Shown piece after piece: positions 33,611-42,375 of a DNA stretch of 64,000 nt. The stretch's first letter is position 1; each line of letters opens with the position of its first letter. The stretch is taken from the NCBI RefSeq assembly GCF_003412455.1, contig NZ_QTJU01000001.1:1054001-1118000 (forward strand). Direction: 5' to 3'. The notes below the pieces were generated by a model. That model searched no databases. It was not told the origin of the DNA and worked only from the letters and a program-made list of their open reading frames with translations. Origin of the DNA: Deminuibacter soli (lineage in GTDB: Bacteria; Bacteroidota; Bacteroidia; Chitinophagales; Chitinophagaceae). The position numbers and the translations under genes are program-made.

Positions 33611-34723
33611 ATGAGTTCTGCAATACCTTTTACACAGTACAAATTGGGAGATATCCTGCTTAAAAACAGGTTGGTAATGGCACCGATGACCCGTGGCAGG
33701 GCCATTGATAACCAGCCTAACGAGCTGATGGCCGAGTATTACACACAGCGGTCGAGCGCCGGTTTAATTATTTCGGAAGGCATTGCCCCATCGCCCAATG
33801 GCCTGGGTTATGCACGTATGCCGGGCATTTATTCGGCGGAACAGATTGCCGGCTGGAAAAAAGTAACACAGGCAGTACATGCCAAAGGCGGTAAAATATT
33901 TGCCCAGCTGATGCACTGCGGCCGCATGTCGCACCCGCTGAATGTACCGGAAGGCGGTAAAATAGTGGCACCTTCGGCCATTGCCTCAGGCACGGATATG
34001 TGGACCGACCAGCAAGGTATGCTGCCTGCCCCTGTACCCGAAGCCATCAGCACAGCAGCCATTCCCCTCACGATAGATGAATTTGTACAGGCAGCCGAAA
34101 ACGCCATTACTGCCGGTTTCGACGGTGTGGAATTACACAGTGCCAACGGTTATTTACTGGAGCAGTTTATGTCGCCCGGCAGCAACCATCGCAGCGATGC
34201 CTATGGCGGTTCTATTGAAAAACGCGCCCGCATGGTGCTCGAAGTGGCCCGCGCCGTAAGCCAGCGCATCGGAACAGGCAAAACAGCCATCCGTATCTCT
34301 CCCTTTGGCACAGCAGGCGGCATGGAAGTATATGAAGAAATAGCACAGGCTTATCAATACCTGGCTGCCGAGCTGCAGCAGCTGGGCCTGGTGTACCTGC
34401 ACATTACCGATAACAGCTCGGCCGGTGTACCCGATGTACCGTTGAGCCTGAAACAAAGCATCCGCAAATTATTCAGGAATACATTGATACTCTCCGGCAG
34501 CTATGGCTACGATATGGAACGTGCCGAAGAAGACCTGAGCACCGGCCTGGCCAATTTAATTGCACTGGGCCGCCCTTATATCAGCAATCCGGATTTAAAA
34601 GAACGCCTGCAAAACAACTGGCCACTGGCAGAACCGGCATCGGCAAGTACATATTATGCAGGCACAGCAAAGGGATATACTGATTATCCAGTGTACAAGG
34701 AACAACCCGTACTGGCCTACTAA
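33611..34723 (+). CDS. Old Yellow Enzyme family ene-reductase (N-ethylmaleimide reductase type)
   Basis: 370 residues. FMN-binding TIM barrel: RLVMAPMTRGRAIDNQPNEL at the N-terminus, QLMHCGRMSHPLN, the active-site and substrate loop GFDGVELHSANGYLLEQFMS, and the C-terminal FMN site ALGRPYISNPDLKERL. It reduces activated C=C bonds or nitro groups with NAD(P)H. It follows the ArsR regulator on the same strand and is probably its target. Confidence 0.94.
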   Translation: MSSAIPFTQYKLGDILLKNRLVMAPMTRGRAIDNQPNELMAEYYTQRSSAGLIISEGIAPSPNGLGYARMPGIYSAEQIAGWKKVTQAVHAKGGKIFAQLMHCGRMSHPLNVPEGGKIVAPSAIASGTDMWTDQQGMLPAPVPEAISTAAIPLTIDEFVQAAENAITAGFDGVELHSANGYLLEQFMSPGSNHRSDAYGGSIEKRARMVLEVARAVSQRIGTGKTAIRISPFGTAGGMEVYEEIAQAYQYLAAELQQLGLVYLHITDNSSAGVPDVPLSLKQSIRKLFRNTLILSGSYGYDMERAEEDLSTGLANLIALGRPYISNPDLKERLQNNWPLAEPASASTYYAGTAKGYTDYPVYKEQPVLAY

Positions 34724-34803
34724 TGTCCCTCCACATACAAACATGCATGGCAAAAGATATACGGCAGGAGCGCCGATACCTCCATGATACCAGCCCCTTC
34801 CTG

Positions 34804-34811
34804 TATCTTTG
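34804..34811 (+). promoter_or_regulatory. -7 promoter box for the inositol-monophosphatase gene
   Basis: TAtcTTTG ending 5 bases before the ATG at 34817. It points to a near-leaderless transcript and excludes a longer frame from 34784. Confidence 0.55.
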
Positions 34812-34816
34812 CCAGC

Positions 34817-35593
34817 ATGTTAAAACAAACACTTATCAGCGCCACACAGGCAGGCGCAGCCGTTATAAGGGAGTATTTTAACGGCAACTTCAAAATATCC
34901 GAGAAAGAAGGCGTTAACAACCTGGTAACCGAGGCAGACCATGCTTCAGAAAAAGCCATATTCGCCGCCATCCGCGAACAGTTTCCCGGGCATTTTATTT
35001 TAAGTGAAGAAGCAGGTGAAATCATCCAGGATTCTACGTACAAATGGGTAATTGATCCCATTGATGGCACTGTAAATTTTGCCAACGGCATTCCCATCTG
35101 CTGCGTTTCCATTGCTATTGAGCACGAAGGCAAAATGATTATGGGTGCTGTGTACAATCCTTTTATCAACGAATTCTTTTTTGCAGAGAAAGGCACTGGC
35201 GCCTTTCTCAACGATAAAAAATTGCAGGTAAGCCAGAAGGGTGATTTGCTGAAAAGCTGCCTGGTTACCGGTTTTCCCTATACTTACCTTGATGCGCCCA
35301 ACGGGCCGCTTGATGTTTTCGAAAAATTAATCCGCAAAGGCATCCCCGTACGCCGCCTTGGCAGTGCAGCCATTGATTTGTGCTGGGTTGCAGCAGGCCG
35401 CTTTGACGGTTTTTATGAACACAAGCTGCAGGCATGGGACAGTGCTGCCGGTTTTTTAATGGTAGAAGAAGCGGGTGGTAAAATCACCGATTTCAAAGGC
35501 GATTATTATAATCCCTACCAGCCGCACATTATTGCCACCAATGGCCATATTCACGATGAACTGCTGCGTGTGGTAAATGGCGGAACCTTATAA
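34817..35593 (+). CDS. Inositol monophosphatase family phosphatase
   Basis: 258 residues from the ATG at 34817 (MLKQTLISATQAGAAVIREY). Metal-site motifs: Glu in ILSEEAGE, Asp-Pro-Ile-Asp-Gly-Thr in WVIDPIDGTVNFANGIP and the C-terminal WDSAAGFLMVEEAGGKITDF. It is a magnesium-dependent, lithium-sensitive phosphatase acting on inositol phosphate or related sugar or nucleotide phosphates (CysQ-like or histidinol-phosphate activity cannot be excluded). First gene of an operon with thiL (18 bases) and an S41 peptidase. Confidence 0.93.
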   Translation: MLKQTLISATQAGAAVIREYFNGNFKISEKEGVNNLVTEADHASEKAIFAAIREQFPGHFILSEEAGEIIQDSTYKWVIDPIDGTVNFANGIPICCVSIAIEHEGKMIMGAVYNPFINEFFFAEKGTGAFLNDKKLQVSQKGDLLKSCLVTGFPYTYLDAPNGPLDVFEKLIRKGIPVRRLGSAAIDLCWVAAGRFDGFYEHKLQAWDSAAGFLMVEEAGGKITDFKGDYYNPYQPHIIATNGHIHDELLRVVNGGTL

Positions 35594-35611
35594 AATTCAA
35601 AAAACAAGCTC

Positions 35612-36646
35612 ATGAGTGAGAATAGAACGGAGATTGCTTCTCTCGGTGAATTCGGCCTGATAGAACATCTCACCAAAAACTTTGAAACACAGCAGGCTTC
35701 CACCGTGGTAAGCGTGGGCGATGATGCAGCGGTAATTGACCATTTTGGCAAGCAAACCGTTGTTACCACCGATCTGCTGATAGAAGGCATTCATTTCGAT
35801 TTAATGTATACACCGCTGAAACACCTTGGCTATAAAAGTGTGGTGGTAAACGTGAGCGATATCTACGCCATGAATGCTACTCCCACACAAATAACCATGA
35901 GCATCGGTATCAGCAACCGCTTTAGCCTCGAGGCCCTCGACGAATTTTATGAGGGTGTTTACCTGGCCTGTGAAAAATACGGCGTAGATTTAATTGGCGG
36001 AGATACTTCTGCATCGCAGAAAGGCTTTATTATTTCGGTAACGGCCATTGGCGAAGTTAGTCCGGGCCAGTTTGTGCAGCGCAGCACAGCCAATGTGGGC
36101 GACCTGGTTTGTGTAAGCGGCGATCTTGGTGGTGCATTCCTGGGTTTAACCCTGCTGGAAAGGGAAAAGAAAATTTACCTGGAAAGTCCGCAGGTGCAGC
36201 CCGACCTCGAAAATGAAAGTTATATTGTAGGGCGCCTGCTTAAACCGGAGGCCAGGAAAGATATTATACAGTTTTTTGAACAGCAGCAGATAAGGCCAAC
36301 CGCCATGATGGATGTGAGCGACGGCATCAGCAGTGAAATACTGCACATTTGCCGCCAGAGTAAAACCGGTTGCCGCCTGTTTGAAGAAAAACTGCCTATT
36401 GCAGAACCCAGCAGGGCTGCGGCTTTTAAATTCGGCCTCGACCCAACGGTTTGCGCACTGAACGGTGGTGAAGATTACGAACTGATTTTTACCCTGAAAC
36501 AGGAAGACCATGAGAAAATAACACTGAACGAAGAAATTTCAGTGATTGGTTATATCACCGACCTGGAAGAGGGGCATAAATTACAGACCAAGGGTGGCAA
36601 TGTATTCAATATTACCGCCCAGGGCTGGAACGCATTTCATAAATGA
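35612..36646 (+). CDS. thiL: Thiamine-monophosphate kinase
   Basis: 344 residues. Phosphorylates thiamine phosphate to thiamine diphosphate. The metal-binding VSVGDDAAVIDHFGKQTVVT near the N-terminus, the signature VDLIGGDTSASQKGFIISVT and the C-terminal ALNGGEDYELIFTLKQED match ThiL of the PurM-like kinase family. The stop overlaps the ATG of the next gene (ATGA), so translation is likely coupled. No other thiamine genes are visible. Confidence 0.95.
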   Translation: MSENRTEIASLGEFGLIEHLTKNFETQQASTVVSVGDDAAVIDHFGKQTVVTTDLLIEGIHFDLMYTPLKHLGYKSVVVNVSDIYAMNATPTQITMSIGISNRFSLEALDEFYEGVYLACEKYGVDLIGGDTSASQKGFIISVTAIGEVSPGQFVQRSTANVGDLVCVSGDLGGAFLGLTLLEREKKIYLESPQVQPDLENESYIVGRLLKPEARKDIIQFFEQQQIRPTAMMDVSDGISSEILHICRQSKTGCRLFEEKLPIAEPSRAAAFKFGLDPTVCALNGGEDYELIFTLKQEDHEKITLNEEISVIGYITDLEEGHKLQTKGGNVFNITAQGWNAFHK

Positions 36647-38136
36647 TCAAATTACAGCAACACTTCATTGGTTTTGTCCTTATCCTTTTGTTCGCATCCT
36701 GCGCTTCGCGCAAAGGCATTGCAGTAGCCGACCGCAGGTATGCACCCGAACAAGCCAGGGCCGATGTAGTGTTGCTGAAAAAAATTCTCGAAGCCAACCA
36801 TCCCAGTCTTTACTGGTACACGCCCAAAGACAGTATTGATTATTATTTCAACGCAGTTACTGCGGGCATTACCGATTCACTAACCGAGCAGCAGTTTAAA
36901 AACAAAGTATCGTGGGTGGTAAGTAAAATACGCTGCGGCCATACTGCTGTACGCAATTCAAAAGCATATTACCGCGAAACAGGCAAGGTGCCCAGGCCGC
37001 AATTCCCGCTTATTATCAAAACCTGGAAAGACAGTATGGTGGTGCTCGCCAACCTGTTTAAGAACGATACCGTATTCACACGCGGCACAGTGATCACCGG
37101 CATCAACGGACTGAGCAATAAACAAATGCTCGATTCTATGTTTCAGCTCATCAGTACCGACGGCTATTCAGACAATTTCAAAAGCCAGGTCATCAGCATG
37201 AACTTTCCGGGTTACTACAGAAATAGCTTTGGCATCAGTGACAAGTATACCATTAACTATCTCGACAGCACCGGCAAGCCACACACCGGCACCATCGGCA
37301 ATTACGATGTAAAGGCGGATACCGCAAAAAAATCAGTTGCAGTACAACACCTGCCGCCATTAACCCGCAGGGAACTGCGCAGGGCCGATCTCAGTGCCAA
37401 AAGAAGCCTTCGCATAGATACGGCCACGCACACGGCCTACATGCGTTTAACCACTTTTTCGGAAGGCAGGCTGCGCCGCTTCTTCGCCCGCTCGTTCAGG
37501 CAGCTGCACCAGCAACAAGTACAAAACCTTATTATCGATTTAAGGGAAAACGGCGGCGGCAGCATTGCGTTGAGCAATAAACTCACCCGCTACCTGTCAG
37601 ATCATCCTTTTGTAACTGCCGATACCCTGGCCACACCCAGCCGCAGGCTGCGTTATGGTAAATACATTCACCCTGCATGGGTATATTGGATAAGCATGCA
37701 TTTTGCAGCACACAAACAGGCAGACGGACGATATCACTTCATCCACTACGAAAAGCACGCGTATAAGCCCTACACCAAAAATCATTTCAGCGGACAGGTG
37801 TATGTATTGCAGGGTGGTTATACCTTTTCTGCGGCAACTATGTTTATTGCCAACATCAAAAGCCAGCCGAACGTAACAACAACAGGTGAAGAAACCGGCG
37901 GCGGCAGTTATGGCAATTCATCGGTACACCTGCCCAGCGTGCGCTTGCCCAACACCGGTTTACAGGTGGTACTGCCATTGTTCAGGGTGGTGATCAACAG
38001 TAAACAACCCAAAACAGGCCGCGGCCTGATCCCGGATATTGCTATTTACCCCACCAGCAATGCCATTGAACGCAATGCAGATATCAAGATGGAAAAATTA
38101 CAGGCTATTATCGCAGCGCATGCTACGCCACAATAA
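36643..38136 (+). CDS. S41 family peptidase, lipoprotein
   Basis: 497 residues with a signal peptide and lipobox LFASC (about 16-20). An N-terminal helical domain (about 30-100) precedes a tail-specific protease core: RENGGGSIALSNKL and QVYVLQGGYTFSAATMFIAN, with the presumed catalytic Ser396 in GGYTFSAA. No obvious PDZ motif, but a divergent one may lie at about 120-190. Substrate unknown. The C-terminal coding sequence overlaps the end of the convergent nagA gene by 14 bases. Confidence 0.9.
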   Translation: MIKLQQHFIGFVLILLFASCASRKGIAVADRRYAPEQARADVVLLKKILEANHPSLYWYTPKDSIDYYFNAVTAGITDSLTEQQFKNKVSWVVSKIRCGHTAVRNSKAYYRETGKVPRPQFPLIIKTWKDSMVVLANLFKNDTVFTRGTVITGINGLSNKQMLDSMFQLISTDGYSDNFKSQVISMNFPGYYRNSFGISDKYTINYLDSTGKPHTGTIGNYDVKADTAKKSVAVQHLPPLTRRELRRADLSAKRSLRIDTATHTAYMRLTTFSEGRLRRFFARSFRQLHQQQVQNLIIDLRENGGGSIALSNKLTRYLSDHPFVTADTLATPSRRLRYGKYIHPAWVYWISMHFAAHKQADGRYHFIHYEKHAYKPYTKNHFSGQVYVLQGGYTFSAATMFIANIKSQPNVTTTGEETGGGSYGNSSVHLPSVRLPNTGLQVVLPLFRVVINSKQPKTGRGLIPDIAIYPTSNAIERNADIKMEKLQAIIAAHATPQ

Positions 38137-39229
38137 GGCGTTCAACCCCAAGGTCTTTGTTTAATACCACCATCTCTGCCGGGTAACCGGCTTTCAGCAG
38201 CAACTTTTCATCAGTAAGGCTCAGCAGTTTTCCCTGGTACAGGCTGCACATGCGCAGCGCTTCGGGCAAATCGATATGTACTTTTTCTACCAGGTTTTTC
38301 AGGCCCTTTGCCATGGTTAAGGCAGAACCGCTGAGTATGCCGTTCGCTTCGTATTTATCGCCTGCAAGATAGTGCTGGTAAGGACCTTCAGTAGTGGTAG
38401 TCACCGCATCGGTAATGATAAACAGGCGGTCTTTCATAATTTTTTTCGCAATGCTAATGGCTGCAAAATCAACATGAAAGCCATCGGGTACAATACTGCA
38501 TTTAATGGTATTGTGATTAAAGATGGCACCCACCAAACCCGGTTCACGGTGTTGCAGCGGGCTCATGGCATTGTACAGGTGCGTAGCTGTTTCAATGCCG
38601 CTGGTAAACATGTCACAGGCCTCATGATAAGTCGCATTGCTGTGGCCGGCAGATACCACTATGTTGTACGAACGTATCAGTGCCACAATTTCCCTGCTGC
38701 ACACTTCGGGGGCCAGGGTAATTATTTTAATTACATCCCTGCCATATTCAAGCAGTTCTTTTACCTGTTCAACCGTAGGAGAAAAAATATATTGTTCAAT
38801 ATGCGCACCACGCTTCACCGGGTTAATCCAAGGGCCTTCCACATGCAGGCCCAATGCGCCTTTGCCGCCCTGGTTCCAGTAAGCTTTAATGGCATCAACA
38901 CAGGCGAATATAACTTCGTAGCTATTGGTAGCAACCGTGGGTATGCAATAAGCTGCGCCGCCCTCTTTTGAATAATCTACAATAGCCTGCACGGTTGCTG
39001 CATCAGGGTAAACAGATAATAACCTGCCTGCGGCACCATACAGCTGGATATCGAGAAACGGTGGGGCAATTACTGCATCCTCACCAAAATTGACGATTTC
39101 AACGCCATCATCAACACTTACAATGGGCATCACCGATTCAATGATGTTATCGCTGGCAATGACTGCGTGGTTCCGCAGCATATCGGTTCCGGTAAATACC
39201 TGTGCGGCGGTGTAGGCTATTTTAGACAT
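38123..39229 (-). CDS. nagA: N-acetylglucosamine-6-phosphate deacetylase
   Basis: 368 residues from the ATG at 39229 (MSKIAYTAAQVFTG). Amidohydrolase fold with LGLHVEGPWINPVKRGAH, the metal-site VVSAGHSNATYHEACDM and FIITDAVTTTTEGPY (catalytic Asp). It removes acetate from GlcNAc-6-phosphate in amino-sugar recycling. The start overlaps the stop of the omega-amidase gene by 8 bases. Longer in-frame starts up to 39367 would lie inside that gene and are rejected. Last gene of the kdsB/amidase/nagA unit. Confidence 0.93.
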   Translation of the reverse strand: MSKIAYTAAQVFTGTDMLRNHAVIASDNIIESVMPIVSVDDGVEIVNFGEDAVIAPPFLDIQLYGAAGRLLSVYPDAATVQAIVDYSKEGGAAYCIPTVATNSYEVIFACVDAIKAYWNQGGKGALGLHVEGPWINPVKRGAHIEQYIFSPTVEQVKELLEYGRDVIKIITLAPEVCSREIVALIRSYNIVVSAGHSNATYHEACDMFTSGIETATHLYNAMSPLQHREPGLVGAIFNHNTIKCSIVPDGFHVDFAAISIAKKIMKDRLFIITDAVTTTTEGPYQHYLAGDKYEANGILSGSALTMAKGLKNLVEKVHIDLPEALRMCSLYQGKLLSLTDEKLLLKAGYPAEMVVLNKDLGVERLIVA

Positions 39230-40046
39230 GCAGTATATTAAAGTAGTCCGCATCACGCCAAAACGGAAAACGGTTACGCGTTTCGTCGAGCTGCGTTTTT
39301 TGTAAGGTAATGGTATAAATATCTTCGTCGTTTTCCTTGTGGTACAGTATTTCACCAAGCGGGTCAATCACCATACTATCGCCGCTGTGGGCAATATTAT
39401 TACCGTCGTTACCCACACGGTTTAAGCCAGCCACAAAACATTGGTTTTCGATGGCGCGTGCCTGCAGCAGGGTTTTCCAGGCAAGCTTCCTGCGCTCGGG
39501 CCAGTTGGCAACATAAATAAGCACATCATACTCCGGACCTGCATCTACAGTTGCCCCGCCATTTTCAGCAACAGCGGCCATTGACTGCCTGGCCCATACC
39601 GGGAAGCGAAGATCATAACAAACCTGCAGCTGAATGCGCCATCCCTTTACAGAAGCAATCAGCCGTTTGTTGCCGGGTGTATAATACTGGTCTTCTTTAC
39701 CGTATGCAAACAGGTGGCGTTTGTTGTATATGCCGTATTGCCCATTGGGCAGCATCCATATCAAACGATTGTAGTATAAACCGCCTTCTTCAATAATCAC
39801 ACTGCCTGTAAGCACAATTTTCTTTTGTGCTGCCACACGTTTCATCCACTTAACCGTTGGGCCATTCATGGGCTCGGCCAGTAATGCAGGCTGCATGCTG
39901 AACCCGGTGCTGAACATTTCAGGCAGTACCACAATTTCCGGTTTCCCGGTAATGCTGTTGATCTTTTGCTCCAGCATTGCCAGGTTGGCTTTTTTATCTT
40001 CCCAGTATAAAGCCGTTTGTATTAAGGTAAGGCTCAGTGAAGACAT
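39222..40046 (-). CDS. Carbon-nitrogen hydrolase, omega-amidase (YafV) type
   Basis: 274 residues of the nitrilase superfamily with the triad Glu43 (LPEMFSTGF), Lys109 (YNKRHLF) and Cys143 (QVCYDLRFPVW). LYYNRLIWMLPNG and the GKEDQYYTPG loop fit the omega-amidase group, which hydrolyses alpha-ketoglutaramate formed by glutamine-dependent transaminases. It follows kdsB by 11 bases and overlaps nagA. A methionine-type aminotransferase at 27770-28930 could supply its substrate (inference). Confidence 0.9.
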   Translation of the reverse strand: MSSLSLTLIQTALYWEDKKANLAMLEQKINSITGKPEIVVLPEMFSTGFSMQPALLAEPMNGPTVKWMKRVAAQKKIVLTGSVIIEEGGLYYNRLIWMLPNGQYGIYNKRHLFAYGKEDQYYTPGNKRLIASVKGWRIQLQVCYDLRFPVWARQSMAAVAENGGATVDAGPEYDVLIYVANWPERRKLAWKTLLQARAIENQCFVAGLNRVGNDGNNIAHSGDSMVIDPLGEILYHKENDEDIYTITLQKTQLDETRNRFPFWRDADYFNILHV

Positions 40047-40057
40047 AGATAGATGAA

Positions 40058-40789
40058 TTAACCGTTAACCAGTTTAGCCGCACGTTCCAGGTCTTCAGGT
40101 GTATCAATTTCAACGCCCATATAATCTACAATGGCCATTTTGATAGATACGCCGTTTTCCAGGTAACGCAGGCATTCAATTTTTTCAGCTGCTTCCAGTG
40201 GTGTCATGGGCCAGCTGGTAAAATTCAGCAGGGCCTGCTTGCGAAAAGCGTATACACCAATGTGTTCATAATAGGTAATGGGATGATCATTTGCACGCGG
40301 GTAAGGAATTACCGAACGGCTAAAGAACAGGGCATTACATTTTTTATCTACAGCAACTTTCACATAGTTGGGATCGTCGATAAACCGTTGCTCCTTTAAC
40401 ACCTGCATCAGGCTGGCTACCTGTACTTTTTTTCCCTCTTCCCCTTCAAACAAACGCAGCAGTTTATGTAAAGGTTCTTTTTTAACAAAAGGTTCATCTC
40501 CCTGCACATTCACCACAATATCTGCAGGAATATTGGCCACGGCTTCGGCAATGCGGTCGCTCCCGCTTTCGTGCTGCTTTTTGCTCATTACGGCCTTTCC
40601 GCCATGTGCTGTTATTTCGTTGAAAATAATATCGCTGTCTGTAGCAACAATCACTTCGTCAAAAAGACCGGTAGCAACGGTGTTGTCGTAAGTATGCCGT
40701 ATCACCGGTTTATTTCCCAGCTGTTGCATTAGCTTGGCAGGGAAACGTGTGGCAGCATAACGTGCGGGAATCAGTGCAATCTTTTTCAT
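40058..40789 (-). CDS. kdsB: 3-deoxy-manno-octulosonate cytidylyltransferase
   Basis: 243 residues. Activates KDO as CMP-KDO for lipid A core assembly in the cytoplasm. IPARYAATRFPAKLMQQLG at the N-terminus, IVNVQGDEPF-like VVNVQGDEPFVKKEPLHKLL and YYEHIGVYAFRKQALLNFTS are typical. First gene of a three-gene unit with the omega-amidase and nagA. The upstream gap contains a long inverted repeat. Confidence 0.96.
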   Translation of the reverse strand: MKKIALIPARYAATRFPAKLMQQLGNKPVIRHTYDNTVATGLFDEVIVATDSDIIFNEITAHGGKAVMSKKQHESGSDRIAEAVANIPADIVVNVQGDEPFVKKEPLHKLLRLFEGEEGKKVQVASLMQVLKEQRFIDDPNYVKVAVDKKCNALFFSRSVIPYPRANDHPITYYEHIGVYAFRKQALLNFTSWPMTPLEAAEKIECLRYLENGVSIKMAIVDYMGVEIDTPEDLERAAKLVNG

Positions 40790-40899
40790 GCAGAAAAAAG
40801 TTTTTTCAGGCAGCAGTTCATTGCCTGCTTTAAATTACTGCAAAGATGCGGATAGCTGCTTATATGCGCGGGAAAATAATGGGACCGGGATTGGTGTAA

Positions 40900-41019
40900 G
40901 GTTTAACGTTTGAAGTTTAAAGTTGGAAAGTGTACGAGCCTTCTCCGGAGGATACTTGTGGGATCCTGTTGAATCCCTCCCGGATTGAACCTTAAACATG
41001 AAACTTCAAACGTTAAACC
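40900..41019. repeat. Inverted-repeat element, 19-bp perfect arms, about 120 bp
   Basis: The left arm 40900-40918 (GGTTTAACGTTTGAAGTTT) is exactly complementary to the right arm 41001-41019. The interior of 82 bases has its own weaker pairing (around TCCGGAGG and CCTCCCGGA). It stands between tolC and kdsB. It could be a small non-autonomous or REP-like element or a large terminator-like structure. No target duplication is evident at its ends. Confidence 0.75.
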
Positions 41020-41026
41020 CAAGCCC

Positions 41027-42322
41027 CTAGTACGTAAGCAGGTTGGCCAGCAGTTTCAGCTGTATTTCAGATGCCTTGGCGGCATACGTAAGATTGATTA
41101 GTGAATATCCCGCATTTTCAAAGCTTTGCTGGGCGGTGATTACATCAACAATGGTTGCCTGGCGCAGCTGAAAACGCTGCAGCACCAGCTCCAGCAACTG
41201 TCCCGACAATGCGTAGGTGCCTTTGGCAGTTTCAAGCTGTTGCAGGTTGTTGTTGTATGCCTGCCACGATTTTACCGTGGTGGATGTATAATCCCGGATA
41301 GCCATGCTTTTCTGCAGTTTGGCATTGGCGGTATTGATCTCTGCCACCTTGGTTTGCTTACGGTAAATATTGCCGTTGAAAATCGGGATGCTCAGCGTTG
41401 CGCCGATATAAGGACCATAGTTCTGGTTGAACAACACATTGCCCGCACCGTTTTTGGTTCTGGAATAGTTGTAACCGGCATTAGCACTCAGCAACGGGTA
41501 CATTTGTGAAGCAATTTCCTTTTCACGCAGTTCATTAATGCGTATCTGCACATCGGCATTCAGCAGCCTCGGGTTGCGGGCGTACATATTATTCAGTACC
41601 GAATCAAGGCTCACCTGTTTATCTACCAGTATGGTGTCATTGATGGTGATCAGCGAATCAGGACGCAGGGTAAGCAGGGTTAACAGGTCTGTTTTGCCCT
41701 GGTCAATCACCAGCTGCTGCGATTGCAATGCCTGCTGCTGGGTATTTAAATCAACCTGTGCCTGAAACAAATCTGCGTTGTTGGCCATACCTACTTCTTT
41801 CTGCGCTTTGATGATCGACAGCTTTTGCTGTGAAACATCAATTGAACGCTGTAATGTTCGGGCATAGCTCTGCTGGCGTATTACATCGTAGTACTTCAGC
41901 ATTACATTGGCTTCCACGTTAATGATCATGGAATCGACCGACTGCTCAGACAACAATTGCAGCTGCTCCAGCCTGTGTTTGGTGGCAACAATGTGCATGC
42001 CATTGTACAACACCATACCGGCCGATAAGCCGCCGCTGAGGTTATTGCTGTAAGTGCCGGTACGTTCAATAATTTCGCCTGTATTCAGTTTCTGTTTTAC
42101 GGCGGTATTCTGTTCTGTGTTCGCGAGGTTTACGCCTACCTGCGGCAAACCGCCTGCCACACCATAATCGTTGTTAATGGTGTTTGCCTTCAGGTTGTTT
42201 TGTACCACCTGTATATCAAGGCTGTTTTTGAGTGCGATGTTGATGGCATCGTGCAGGGTAAGATTTTGCGCCGCCGCAGCCAGCGGACCTATCGCCAAAC
42301 AAAAAAAGACGATTCTTTTCAT
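41027..42322 (-). CDS. TolC-family outer-membrane efflux protein
   Basis: 431 residues from the ATG at 42322 (MKRIVFFCLAIGPLAAAAQ, a signal peptide). The outer-membrane efflux family shows its two-fold repeat: LTLHDAINIALKNSLDIQVV, a long helical hairpin, and the second half LREKEIASQMYPLLSANAGY. It forms the outer-membrane duct for the RND pump encoded upstream; the gap to the pump gene is 53 bases and holds a strong hairpin. An upstream in-frame ATG at 42370 lies inside that hairpin. Confidence 0.93.
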   Translation of the reverse strand: MKRIVFFCLAIGPLAAAAQNLTLHDAINIALKNSLDIQVVQNNLKANTINNDYGVAGGLPQVGVNLANTEQNTAVKQKLNTGEIIERTGTYSNNLSGGLSAGMVLYNGMHIVATKHRLEQLQLLSEQSVDSMIINVEANVMLKYYDVIRQQSYARTLQRSIDVSQQKLSIIKAQKEVGMANNADLFQAQVDLNTQQQALQSQQLVIDQGKTDLLTLLTLRPDSLITINDTILVDKQVSLDSVLNNMYARNPRLLNADVQIRINELREKEIASQMYPLLSANAGYNYSRTKNGAGNVLFNQNYGPYIGATLSIPIFNGNIYRKQTKVAEINTANAKLQKSMAIRDYTSTTVKSWQAYNNNLQQLETAKGTYALSGQLLELVLQRFQLRQATIVDVITAQQSFENAGYSLINLTYAAKASEIQLKLLANLLTY

Positions 42323-42344
42323 GTACTGTTGTCTTATTAAAATG

Positions 42345-42370
42345 TTGCTGCGCGGCAAGCCGCGCAGCAA
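42345..42370 (-). repeat. Strong intercistronic hairpin between the RND pump and tolC
   Basis: A perfect 11-bp GC-rich stem (TTGCTGCGCGG) with a CAAG/CTTG loop, 5 bases after the pump stop. On the minus strand it is followed by CATTTTAATAAG. It may lower downstream transcription or protect the pump mRNA. Confidence 0.65.
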
Positions 42371-42375
42371 TGGTT

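Noticed and set aside
39230-39367. 46-residue extension of nagA
   Set aside because: It lies inside the omega-amidase gene on the same strand in another frame and has no family similarity.
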